In this document: in pieces, positions 33,201 to 45,200 of the stretch
How positions within the stretch are numbered: the stretch's first letter is position 1
Layout: each line of letters opens with the position of its first letter
Assembly (NCBI RefSeq): GCF_004210375.1
Contig: NC_134828.1
Coordinates: 26,032,400-26,096,399, forward strand
Length of the DNA stretch: 64,000 bases
Direction of reading: 5' to 3'
Origin: Tachypleus tridentatus
Taxonomy: Eukaryota; Arthropoda; Merostomata; Xiphosura; Limulidae
Position numbers and translations under genes: made by a program
Notes under the pieces: model-generated
What the model was told of the DNA's origin: nothing
Seen by the model: the letters and a program-made list of their open reading frames with translations, nothing else
The model's database searches: none

Positions 33201-36200
33201 GAGGGTGGTAGAGGAGAAGTATATAATGTATAAAGTTCAAACAATAAGTCACAAGGAGGGTGGTAGAGGAGAAGTATATAATGTATAAAGTTCAAACAAT
33301 TAGTCACAAGGAGGGTGGTAGAAGGAGAAGTGTATAATGTATAAAGTTCAAACAATAAGTCACAAGGAGGGTGGTATAGGTGGAAGCATATAATGTATAA
33401 AGTTCAAACAATAAGTCACAAGGAGGATGGTAGAGGGAGAAGTATATAATGTATAAAGTTCAAACAATAAGTCACAAGGAGGATGGTAGAGGGAGAAGTA
33501 TATAATTTATAAAGTTCAAACAATAAGTCACAAGGAGGGTGGTAGAGGGAGAAGTATACAATATACAAAGTTCAAACAATAAGTCACAAGGAGGGTGGTA
33601 GAGGGAGAAGTATATAATGTATAAAGTTCAAACAATAAGTCACAAGGAGGATGGTAGAGGGAGAAGTATATAATGTATAAAGTTCAAACAATAAGTCACA
33701 TGGAGGGTGGTAGAGTGAGAAGTATACAATATACAAAGTTCAAACAATAAGTCACAAGGAGGGTGGTAGAGGAGAAGTATATAATGTATAAAGTTCAAAC
33801 AATAAGTCACAAGGAGGATGGTAGAGGAGAAGTATATAATTTATAAAGTTCAAACAATAAGTCACAAGGAGGGTGGTAGAGGAGAAGTATATAATATATA
33901 AAGTTCAAACAATAAGTCACAAGGAGGGTGGTAGAGGAGAAGTATATAATGTATAAAGTTCAAACAATAAGTCACAAGGAGTGTGGTAGAAGGAGAAGTA
34001 TATAATGTATAAAGTTCAAACAATAAGTCACAAGGAGGGTGGTAGAGGGAGAAGTATATAATGTATAAAGTTCAAACAATAAGTCACAAGGAGGGTGGTA
34101 GAGGAGAAGTATATAATGTATAAAGTTCAAACAATAGGTCACAAGGAGTGTGGTAGAAGGAGAAGTATATAATGTATAAAGTTCAAACAATAAGTCACAA
34201 GGAGGGTTGTAGAGGAGAAGTATATAATGTATAAAGTTCAAACAATAAGTCACAAGGAGGTGTGGTAGAAGGAGAAGTATATAATATATAAAGTTCAAAC
34301 AATAAGTCACAAGGAGGATGGTAGAGGTGGAAGTATATAATATATAAAGTTCAAACAATAAGTCACAAGGAGGGTGGTAGAGGGAGAAGTATATAATGTA
34401 TAAAGTTCAAACAATAAGTCACAAGGAGGGTGGTAGAGGGAGAAGTATATAATGTATAAAGTTCAAACAATAAGTCACAAGGAGTGTGGTAGAAGGAGAA
34501 GTATATAATATATAAAGTTCAAACAATAAGTCACAAGGAGGATGGTAGAGGGAGAAGTATATAATGTATAAAGTTCAAACAATAAGTCACAAGGAGGATG
34601 GTAGAGGGAGAAGTATATAATGTATAAAGTTCAAACAATAAGTCACAAGGAGGATGGTAGAGGGAGAAGTATATAATGTATAAAGTTCAAACAATAAGTC
34701 ACAAGGAGGGTGGTAGAGGGAGAAGTATATAATTTATAAAGTTCAAACAATAAGTCACAAGGAGGGTGGTAGAGGGAGAAGTATACAATATACAAAGTTC
34801 AAACAATAAGCACAAGGAGGGTGGTAGAGGGAGAAGTATATAATGTATAAAGTTCAAACAATAAGTCACAAGGAGGATGGTAGAGGGAGAAGTATATAAT
34901 GTATAAAGTTCAAACAATAAGTCACATGGAGGGTGGTAGAGTGAGAAGTATACAATATACAAAGTTCAAACAATAAGTCACAAGGAGGGTGGTAGAGGGA
35001 GAAGTATATAATGTATAAAGTTCAAACAATAAGTCACAAGGAGGATGGTAGAGGGAGAAGTATATAATTTATAAAGTTCAAACAATAAGTCACAAGGAGG
35101 GTGGTAGAGGGAGAAGTATATAATGTATAAAGTTCAAACAATAAGTCACAAGGAGGGTGGTAGAGGGAGAAGTATATAATGTATAAAGTTCAAACAATAA
35201 GTCACAAGGAGTGTGGTAGAAGGAGAAGTATATAATGTATAAAGTTCAAACAATAAGTCACAAGGAGGGTGGTAGAGGGAGAAGTATATAATGTATAAAG
35301 TTCAAACAATAAGTCACAAGGAGGGTGGTAGAGGAGAAGTATATAATGTATAAAGTTCAAACAATAAGTCACAAGGAGTGTGGTAGAAGGAGAAGTATAT
35401 AATGTATAAAGTTCAAACAATAAGTCACAAGGAGGGTTGTAGAGGAGAAGTATATAATGTATAAAGTTCAAACAATAAGTCACAAGGAGTGTGGTAGAAG
35501 GAGAAGTATATAATGTATAAAGTTCAAACAATAAGTCACAAGGAGTGTGGTAGAAGGAGAAGTATATAATGTATAAAGTTCAAACAATAAGTCATAAGGA
35601 GGATGGTAGAGGGAGAAGTATATAATATATAAAGTTCAAACAATAAGTCACAAGGAGGATGGTAGAGGTGGAAGTATATAATATATAAAGTTCAAACAAT
35701 AAGTCACAAGGAGGGTGGTAGAGGGAGAAGTATATAATGTATAAAGTTCAAACAATAAGTCACAAGGAGGGTGGTAGAGGGAGAAGTATATAATGTATAA
35801 AGTTCAAACAATAAGTCACAAGGAGTGTGGTAGAAGGAGAAGTATATAATATATAAAGTTCAAACAATAAGTCACAAGGAGGATGGTAGAGGTGGAAGTA
35901 TATAATGTATAAAGTTCAAACAATAAGTCACAAGGAGGATGGTAGAGGGAGAAGTATATAATGTATAAAGTTCAAACAATAAGTCACAAGGAGGGTGGTG
36001 GAGGTGGAAGTATATAATGTATAAAGTTCAAACAATAAGTCACAAGGAGGGTGGTAGAGGGAGAAGTATATAATGTATAAAGTTCAAACAATAAGTCACA
36101 AGGAGGGTGGTAGAAGGAGAAGTATATAATGTATAAAGTTCAAACAATAAGTCACAAGGAGGGTGGTATAGGTGGAAGCACATAATGTATAAAGTTCAAA

Positions 36201-39200
36201 CAATAAGTCACAAGGAGGATGGTAGAGGGAGAAGTATATAATGTATAAAGTTCAAACAATAAGTCACAAGGAGGATGGTAGAGGGAGAAGTATATAATTT
36301 ATAAAGTTCAAACAATAAGTCACAAGGAGGATGGTAGAGGAGAAGTATATAATATACAAAGTTCAAACAATAAGTCACAAGGAGGATGGTAGAGGGAGAA
36401 GTATATAATGTATAAAGTTCAAACAATAAGTCACAAGGAGGATGGTAGAGGGAGAAGTATATAATTTATAAAGTTCAAACAATAAGTCACAAGGAGGGTG
36501 GTAGAGGGAGAAGTATATAATATATAAAGTTCAAACAATAAGTCACAAGGAGGGTGGTAGAGGAGAAGTATATAATTTATAAAGTTCAAACAATAAGTCA
36601 CAAGGAGTGTGGTAGAAGGAGAAGTATATAATGTATAAAGTTCAAACAATAAGTCACAAGGAGGGTGGTAGAGGAGAAGTATATAATGTATAAAGTTCAA
36701 ACAATAAGTCACAAGGAGGGTGGTAGAGGAGAAGTATATAATGTATAAAGTTCAAACAATAAGTCACAAGGAGTGTGGTAGAAGGAGAAGTATATAATGT
36801 ATAAAGTTCAAACAATAAGTCACAAGGAGGGTTGTAGAGGAGAAGTATATAATGTATAAAGTTCAAACAATAAGTCACAAGGAGTGTGGTAGAAGGAGAA
36901 GTATATAATATATAAAGTTCAAACAATAAGTCACAAGGAGGATGGTAGAGGTGGAAGTATATAATATATAAAGTTCAAACAATAAGTCACAAGGAGGGTG
37001 GTAGAGGGAGAAGTATATAATGTATAAAGTTCAAACAATAAGTCACAAGGAGGGTGGTAGAGGGAGAAGTATATAATGTATAAAGTTCAAACAATAAGTC
37101 ACAAGGAGTGTGGTAGAAGGAGAAGTATATAATATATAAAGTTCAAACAATAAGTCACAAGGAGGATGGTAGAGGTGGAAGTATATAATGTATAAAGTTC
37201 AAACAATAAGTCACAAGGAGGATGGTAGAGGGAGAAGTATATAATGTATAAAGTTCAAACAATAAGTCTCAAGGAGGGTGGTGGAGGTGGAAGTATATAA
37301 TGTATAAAGTTCAAACAATAAGTCACAAGGAGGGTGGTAGAGGGAGAAGTATATAATGTATAAAGTTCAAACAATAAGTCACAAGGAGGGTGGTAGAGGG
37401 AGAAGTATATAATGTATAAAGTTCAAACAATAAGTCACAAGGAGGGTGGTAGAGGGAGAAGTATATAATGTATAAAGTTCAAACAATAAGTCACAAGGAG
37501 TGTGGTAGAAGGAGAAGTATATAATGTATAAAGTTCAAACAATAAGTCACAAGGAGGGTGGTAGAGGGAGAAGTATATAATGTATAAAGTTCAAACAATA
37601 AGTCACAAGGAGGGTGGTAGAGGGAGAAGTATATAATGTATAAAGTTCAAACAATAGGTCACAAGGAGTGTGGTAGAAGGAGAAGTATATAATGTATAAA
37701 GTTCAAACAATAAGTCACAAGGAGGGTTGTAGAGGGAGAAGTATATAATGTATAAAGTTCAAACAATAAGTCACAAGGAGTGTGGTAGAAGGAGAAGTAT
37801 ATAATATATAAAGTTCAAACAATAAGTCACAAGGAGGATGGTAGAGGTGGAAGTATATAATATATAAAGTTCAAACAATAAGTCACAAGGAGGGTGGTAG
37901 AGGGAGAAGTATATAATGTATAAAGTTCAAACAATAAGTCACAAGGAGGGTGGTAGAGGGAGAAGTATATAATGTATAAAGTTCAAACAATAAGTCACAA
38001 GGAGTGTGGTAGAAGGAGAAGTATATAATATATAAAGTTCAAACAATAAGTCACAAGGAGGATGGTAGAGGGAGAAGTATATAATGTATAAAGTTCAAAC
38101 AATAAGTCACAAGGAGGATGGTAGAGGGAGAAGTATATAATGTATAAAGTTCAAACAATAAGTCACAAGGAGGATGGTAGAGGGAGAAGTATATAATGTA
38201 TAAAGTCCAAACAATAAGTCACAAGGAGGGTGGTAGAGGAGAAGTATATAATTTATAAAGTTCAAACAATAAGTCACAAGGAGGGTGGTAGAGGGAGAAG
38301 TATATAATATACAAAGTTCAAACAATAAGCACAAGGAGGGTGGTAGAGGGAGAAGTATATAATGTATAAAGTTCAAACAATAAGTCACAAGGAGGATGGT
38401 AGAGGGAGAAGTATATAATGTATAAAGTTCAAACAATAAGTCACATGGAGGGTGGTAGAGTGAGAAGTATACAATATACAAAGTTCAAACAATAAGTCAC
38501 AAGGAGGGTGGTAGAGGGAGAAGTATATAATGTATAAAGTTCAAACAATAAGTCACAAGGAGGATGGTAGAGGAGAAGCATATAATTTATAAAGTTCAAA
38601 CAATAAGTCACAAGGAGGGTGGTAGAGGAGAAGTATATAATATATAAAGTTCAAACAATAAGTCACAAGGAGGGTGGTAGAGGGAGAAGTATATAATGTA
38701 TAAAGTTCAAACAATAAGTCACAAGGAGTGTGGTAGAAGGAGAAGTATATAATGTATAAAGTTCAAACAATAAGTCACAAGGAGGGTGGTAGAGGGAGAA
38801 GTATATAATGTATAAAGTTCAAACAATAAGTCACAAGGAGGGTGGTAGAGGGAGAAGTATATAATGTATAAAGTTCAAACAATAAGTCACAAGGAGTGTG
38901 GTAGAAGGAGAAGCATATAATGTATAAAGTTCAAACAATAAGTCACAAGGAGGGTTGTAGAGGAGAAGTATATAATGTATAAAGTTCAAACAATAAGTCA
39001 CAAGGAGTGTGGTAGAAGGAGAAGTATATAATGTATAAAGTTCAAACAATAAGTCACAAGGAGTGTGGTAGAAGGAGAAGTATATAATGTATAAAGTTCA
39101 AACAATAAGTCATAAGGAGGATGGTAGAGGAGAAGTATATAATATATAAAGTTCAAACAATAAGTCACAAGGAGGATGGTAGAGGAGGAAGCATATAATA

Positions 39201-42200
39201 TATAAAGTTCAAACAATAAGTCACAAGGAGGGTGGTAGAGGGAAGTATATAATGTATAAAGTCCAAACAATAAGTCACAAGGAGGGTGGTAGAGGGAGAA
39301 GTATATAATGTATAAAGTTCAAACAATAAGTCACAAGGAGTGTGGTAGAAGGAGAAGTATATAATATATAAAGTTCAAACAATAAGTCACAAGGAGGATG
39401 GTAGAGGTGGAAGTATATAATGTATAAAGTTCAAACAATAAGTCACAAGGAGGATGGTAGAGGGAGAAGTATATAATGTATAAAGTTCAAACAATAAGTC
39501 ACAAGGAGGGTGGTGGAGGTGGAAGTATATAATGTATAAAGTTCAAACAATAAGTCACAAGGAGGGTGGTAGAGGGAGAAGTATATAATGTATAAAGTTC
39601 AAACAATAAGTCACAAGGAGGGTGGTAGAAGGAGAAGTATATAATGTATAAAGTTCAAACAATAAGTCACAAGGAGGGTGGTATAGGTGGAAGCACATAA
39701 TGTATAAAGTTCAAACAATAAGTCACAAGGAGGATGGTAGAGGGAGAAGTATATAATGTATAAAGTTCAAACAATAAGTCACAAGGAGGATGGTAGAGGG
39801 AGAAGTATATAATTTATAAAGTTCAAACAATAAGTCACAAGGAGGGTGGTAGAGGAGAAGTATACAATATACAAAGTCCAAACAATAAGTCACAAGGAGG
39901 GTGGTAGAGGGAGAAGTATATAATGTATAAAGTTCAAACAATAAGTCACAAGGAGGATGGTAGAGGGAGAAGTATATAATTTATAAAGTTCAAACAATAA
40001 GTCACAAGGAGGGTGGTAGAGGGAGAAGTATATAATATATAAAGTTCAAACAATAAGTCACAAGGAGGGTGGTAGAGGGAGAAGTATATAATGTATAAAG
40101 TTCAAACAATAAGTCACAAGGAGTGTGGTAGAAGGAGAAGTATATAATGTATAAAGTTCAAACAATAAGTCACAAGGAGGGTGGTAGAGGGAGAAGTATA
40201 TAATGTATAAAGTTCAAACAATAAGTCACAAGGAGGGTGGTAGAGGGAGAAGTATATAATGTATAAAGTTGAAACAATAAGTCACAAGGAGTGTGGTAGA
40301 AGGAGAAGTATATAATGTATAAAGTTCAAACAATAAGTCACAAGGAGGGTTGTAGAGGAGAAGTATATAATGTATAAAGTTCAAACAATAAGTCACAAGG
40401 AGTGTGGTAGAAGGAGAAGTATATAATATATAAAGTTCAAACAATAAGTCACAAGGAGGATGGTAGAGGTGGAAGTATATAATATATAAAGTTCAAACAA
40501 TAAGTCACAAGGAGGGTGGTAGAGGAGAAGTATATAATGTATAAAGTCCAAACAATAAGTCACAAGGAGGGTGGTAGAGGGAGAAGTATATAATGTATAA
40601 AGTTCAAACAATAAGTCACAAGGAGTGTGGTAGAAGGAGAAGTATATAATATATAAAGTTCAAACAATAAGTCACAAGGAGGATGGTAGAGGTGGAAGTA
40701 TATAATGTATAAAGTCCAAACAATAAGTCACAAGGAGGATGGTAGAGGAGAAGTATATAATGTATAAAGTCCAAACAATAAGTCCCAAGGAGGGTGGTGG
40801 AGGTGGAAGTATATAATGTATAAAGTTCAAACAATAAGTCACAAGGAGGGTGGTAGAGGGAGAAGTATATAATGTATAAAGTTCAAACAATAAGTCACAA
40901 GGAGGGTGGTAGAAGGAGAAGTATATAATATATAAAGTTCAAACAATAAGTCACAAGGAGGGTGGTAGAGGTGGAAGTATATAATGTATAAAGTTCAAAC
41001 AATAAGTCACAAGGAGGATGGTAGAGGGAGAAGTATATAATGTATAAAGTTCAAACAATAAGTCACAAGGAGGGTGGTGGAGGGGGAAGTATATAATGTA
41101 TAAAGTTCAAACAATAAGTCACAAGGAGGGTGGTAGAGGGAGAAGTATATAATGTATAAAGTTCAAACAATAAGTCACAAGGAGGGTGGTAGAGGGAGAA
41201 GTATATAATGTATAAAGTTCAAACAATAAGTCACAAGGAGGGTGGTAGAGGTGGAAGTATATAATGTATAAAGTTCAAACAATAAGTCACAAGGAGGGTG
41301 GTAGAGGGAGAAGCATATAATGTATAAAGTTCAAACAATAAGTCACAAGGAGGGTGGTAGAGGAGAAGTATATAATGTATAAAGTTCAAACAATAAGTCA
41401 TAAGGAGGATGGTAGAGGGAGAAGTATATAATGTATAAAGTTCAAACAATAAGTCACAAGGAGGATGGTAGAGGGAGAAGTATATAATGCATAAAGTTCA
41501 AACAATAAGTCATAAGGAGGATGGTAGAGGGAGAAGCATATAATGTATAAAGTCTCAAACAATAAGTCACAAGGAGGATGGTAGAGGAGAAGTATATAAT
41601 GTATAAAGTTCAAACAATAAGTCACAAGGAGGATGGTAGAGGAGAAGTATATAATGTATAAAGTTCAAACAATAAGTCACAAGGAGGTGGTAGAAGGAGA
41701 AGTATATAATGTATAAAGTTCAAACAATAAGTCACAAGGAGGATGGTAGAAGGAGAAGTATATAATGTATAAAGTTCAAACAATAAGTCACAAGGAGTGT
41801 GGTAGAAGGAGAAGTATATAATGTATAAAGTTCAAACAATAAGTCACAAGGAGGATGGTAGAAGGAGAAGTATATAATGTATAAAGTTCAAACAATAAGT
41901 CACAAGGAGGATGGTAGAGGGAGAAGTATATAATGTATAAAGTTCAAACAATAAGTCACAAGGAGGATGGTAGAGGAGAAGCATATAATGTATAAAGTCC
42001 AAACAATAAGTCACAAGGAGGATGGTAGAGGAGAAATATATAATGTATAAAGTCCAAACAATAAGTCACAAGGAGGGTGGTAGAGGGAGAAGTATATAAT
42101 GTATAAAGTTCAAACAATAAGTCACAAGGAGGGTGGTAGAGGGAGAAGTATATAATGTATAAAGTTCAAACAATAAGTCACAAGGAGGGTGGTAGAGGGA

Positions 42201-45200
42201 GAAGTATATAATGTATAAAGTCCAAACAATAAGTCACAAGGAGGGTGGTAGAGGGAGAAGTATATAATGTATAAAGTCCAAACAATAAGTCACAAGGAGG
42301 ATGGTAGAGGGAGAAGTATATAATGTATAAAGTTCAAACAATAAGTCACAAGGAGGATGGTAGAGGGAGAAGTATATAATGTATAAAGTTCAAACAATAA
42401 GTCACAAGGAGGATGGTAGAGGGAGAAGTATATAATGTATAAAGTTCAAACAATAAGTCACAAGGAGGATGGTAGAGGGAGAAGTATATAATGTATAAAG
42501 TTCAAACAATAAGTCACAAGGAGGATGGTAGAGGGAGAAGTATATAATGTATAAAGTTCAAACAATAAGTCACAAGGAGTGTGGTAGAAGGAGAAGTATA
42601 TAATGTATAAAGTTCAAACAATAAGTCACAAGGAGGATGGTAGAGGGAGAAGTATATAATGTATAAAGTTCAAACAATAAGTCACAAGGAGGTGGTAGAA
42701 GGAGAAGTATATATAATGTATAAAGTTCAAACAATAAGTCACAAGGAGGATGGTAGAAGGAGAAGTATATAATGTATAAAGTTCAAACAATAAGTCACAA
42801 GGAGGATGGTAGAGGGAGAAGTATATAATGTATAAAGTTCAAACAATAAGTCACAAGGAGGATGGTAGAGGGAGAAGTATATAATGTATAAAGTTCAAAC
42901 AATAAGTCACAAGGAGGATGGTAGAGGGAGAAGTATATAATGTATAAAGTTCAAACAATAAGTCACAAGGAGGTGGTAGAAGGAGAAGCATATAATGTAT
43001 AAAGTTCAAACAATAAGTCACAAGGAGGATGGTAGAGGGAGAAGTATATAATGTATAAAGTTCAAACAATAAGTCACAAGGAGTGTGGTAGAAGGAGAAG
43101 TATATAATGTATAAAGTTCAAACAATAAGTCACAAGGAGGGTGGTAGAGGGAGAAGTATATAATGTATAAAGTTCAAACAATAAGTCACAAGGAGGGTGG
43201 TAGAGGGAGAAGTATATAATGTATAAAGTTCAAACAATAAGTCACAAGGAGGATGGTAGAGGGAGAAGTATATAATGTATAAAGTTCAAACAATAAGTCA
43301 CAAGGAGGGTGGTAGAGGGAGAAATATACAATATATAAAGGATGTTCAGAATTTTGAGTCTTTTTTGTTTTCAGAGTGAGAGTAACTTAATATCTTAACT
43401 TGTCCAGTATAAAATAGACCTAGTTTATTCATACAAATGTAGAATTATTCTAGATGGCGTGTACTCTTTACATTTTTCCTGAACTATATTACAAGGATGT
43501 GTTGTGTAATTGCCTAAAGGTGTGTTAGTTCATCTAAATAGATATGTTGTCAATTTGAAATTGGATTCATAATAATGTTTATAATATATTTACAAATAGT
43601 AGCAAAGTTTAAAATAAAAAAAATGTTGACTCTAAACATAATTAAATCAATTGTTTGCTTAAAATATTTCAAGTCTAAAAAGTAGCTTTTATAATTCAGT
43701 TTATTAATACATTGATGGGGAACAAGAGGCATTCTCTGAACACAGTTACCTTTTTGTTACATTATTGGGTGACAATAAGCATTCTCTGAACACAGTTACC
43801 TGTTTGTTACATTATTGGGTGACAATAAGCATTCTCTGAACACAGTTACCTGTTTGTTACATTATTAGGTGACAATAAGCATTCTCTAAACACAGTTACA
43901 GAGATGCCAACCATTACAATTTGAGTGTAATCATTACGATTTTGGTGTATACATTAAGACTATATGCTCATACAGACAAATATTACGACTTGTTGCAACT
44001 CCCAAATTATTATATATTATATAGGCCTATACAATATAGTGATAAATTGTTCCCCCAGGGCTTGAAAGGGGTGAAAAGAAAATTTCTAGTGAGATACAAA
44101 TAAATTTTGATAATAAATAAAAGACATAGTCCAAATGGCTACTTGCGATAATCATGTTTGTGCTTGAAATAATAAAAAATATTTGTATCTCTGATGTCTA
44201 CCAATAGTTTGAGTGCAGTACCATACTGGGTACCTGGGGGAATCCAGAGTTATGTCATCAGTGCTTGTCAGCCAATCAGCACTTGCATAGATGGATATTT
44301 CTTGTTTTCTAAGTGGCATAGAAACACCAATGCAATTGTTCACAAGATGGAAAAAAAGAGGCTTCGTTTACCAGATTGTCTTGTTTCTGGCAAATCTAAA
44401 AGGACTGAAACTGTGAATCAAAAATTTAGGAAAGAGTATAGTGCAAAATATCCGGTCATTGCATCAAAAGTCAGTGACAGTCATGCGTTTTATACAGTTT
44501 GTTACATTGATTTTTCTGTGGCACATGGTGGGATAAACGATTGTTTCAGACATACAAAATCAGCATCTCACCAACAGAAGGCTGAAGCGAAGACAAAAAC
44601 AATGCAGATAACAACATTTATGAGTAAGAATTCAGAATATGAAACCATAAATGCAGAAGTGATGTTCATGCAATTCATCATTGCTCATAATTTACCCCTA
44701 GCTGTAGCCAATCATGCAGGACGTCTATTCAGAAAAATGTTCCCAGACTCTGATATAGCAAAAAAATATGGCTGTGCTAGAACCAAAACTACAGCCATTG
44801 TACAAATGTTGGGTTGTGAAGATACAAAATGATTTCAAGCATACTTACTAACAGTGTTTACAGTTTAGCCACAGATGGATTCACAGACATGGATGACTCA
44901 AAACTGTATCCAGTGGTTGTACGATATCTTGACCCTTTGCTCAGAAAAATTGTTGTTTTTTTTGACAATGGTGGAATGGAAAGAAGCTTCAATGGGAGAG
45001 AATATTTTCATGCTTTTGGACCACGAACTGACAAAGAGGAAAATTCCATGGGAAAACTGTCTTAGTTTTTCTTCAGACAATGCCTCAGTTATGTCTGGTA
45101 TAGGTAAAGGTGTGGTGGGACACATCTCAAGACATTAGCCTAGCATTTACTTCATGGGCTGTGCTTGTTACCTCATGAATATTGCTGCCCAAAAGCTTCC

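Larger units (their letters stand above)
27818..43340 (+). repeat. 15.5-kb minisatellite, 56-bp unit, about 277 copies
   Basis: The unit reads, in three pieces, AGAAGTATATAATGTATAAA, GTTCAAACAATAAGTCACAA, GGAGGATGGTAGAGGG. Length variants of 55 bp (AGGAGAAG for AGGGAGAAG) and occasional shorter or longer units are scattered. Common variants are ACAATATACAAAG for ATAATGTATAAAG, GAGTGTGGTAGAAGG, GGGTTGTAGAGG, and GTGGAAG for GGAGAAG. Because 56 is not a multiple of 3, the minus strand cycles through all frames. It yields many 70-130-residue open frames (repeats of [22 protein letters not shown]) that are by-products, not genes. The array shows higher-order duplication (3.52-kb and 4.53-kb offsets). 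Confidence 0.97.

Noticed and set aside
28109-43069. Many 70-130-residue minus-strand open frames with FELYTLYTS / [12 protein letters not shown] repeats
   Set aside because: They are produced by the 56-bp satellite, whose period rotates through the three frames; no splice context, no conserved domain, and 1-bp unit variants set their ends.
27818-43340. Possible CRISPR-like array (regular repeats with short differences)
   Set aside because: The units are direct head-to-tail copies with no unique spacers, lie in a eukaryotic intron, and have no cas genes nearby.
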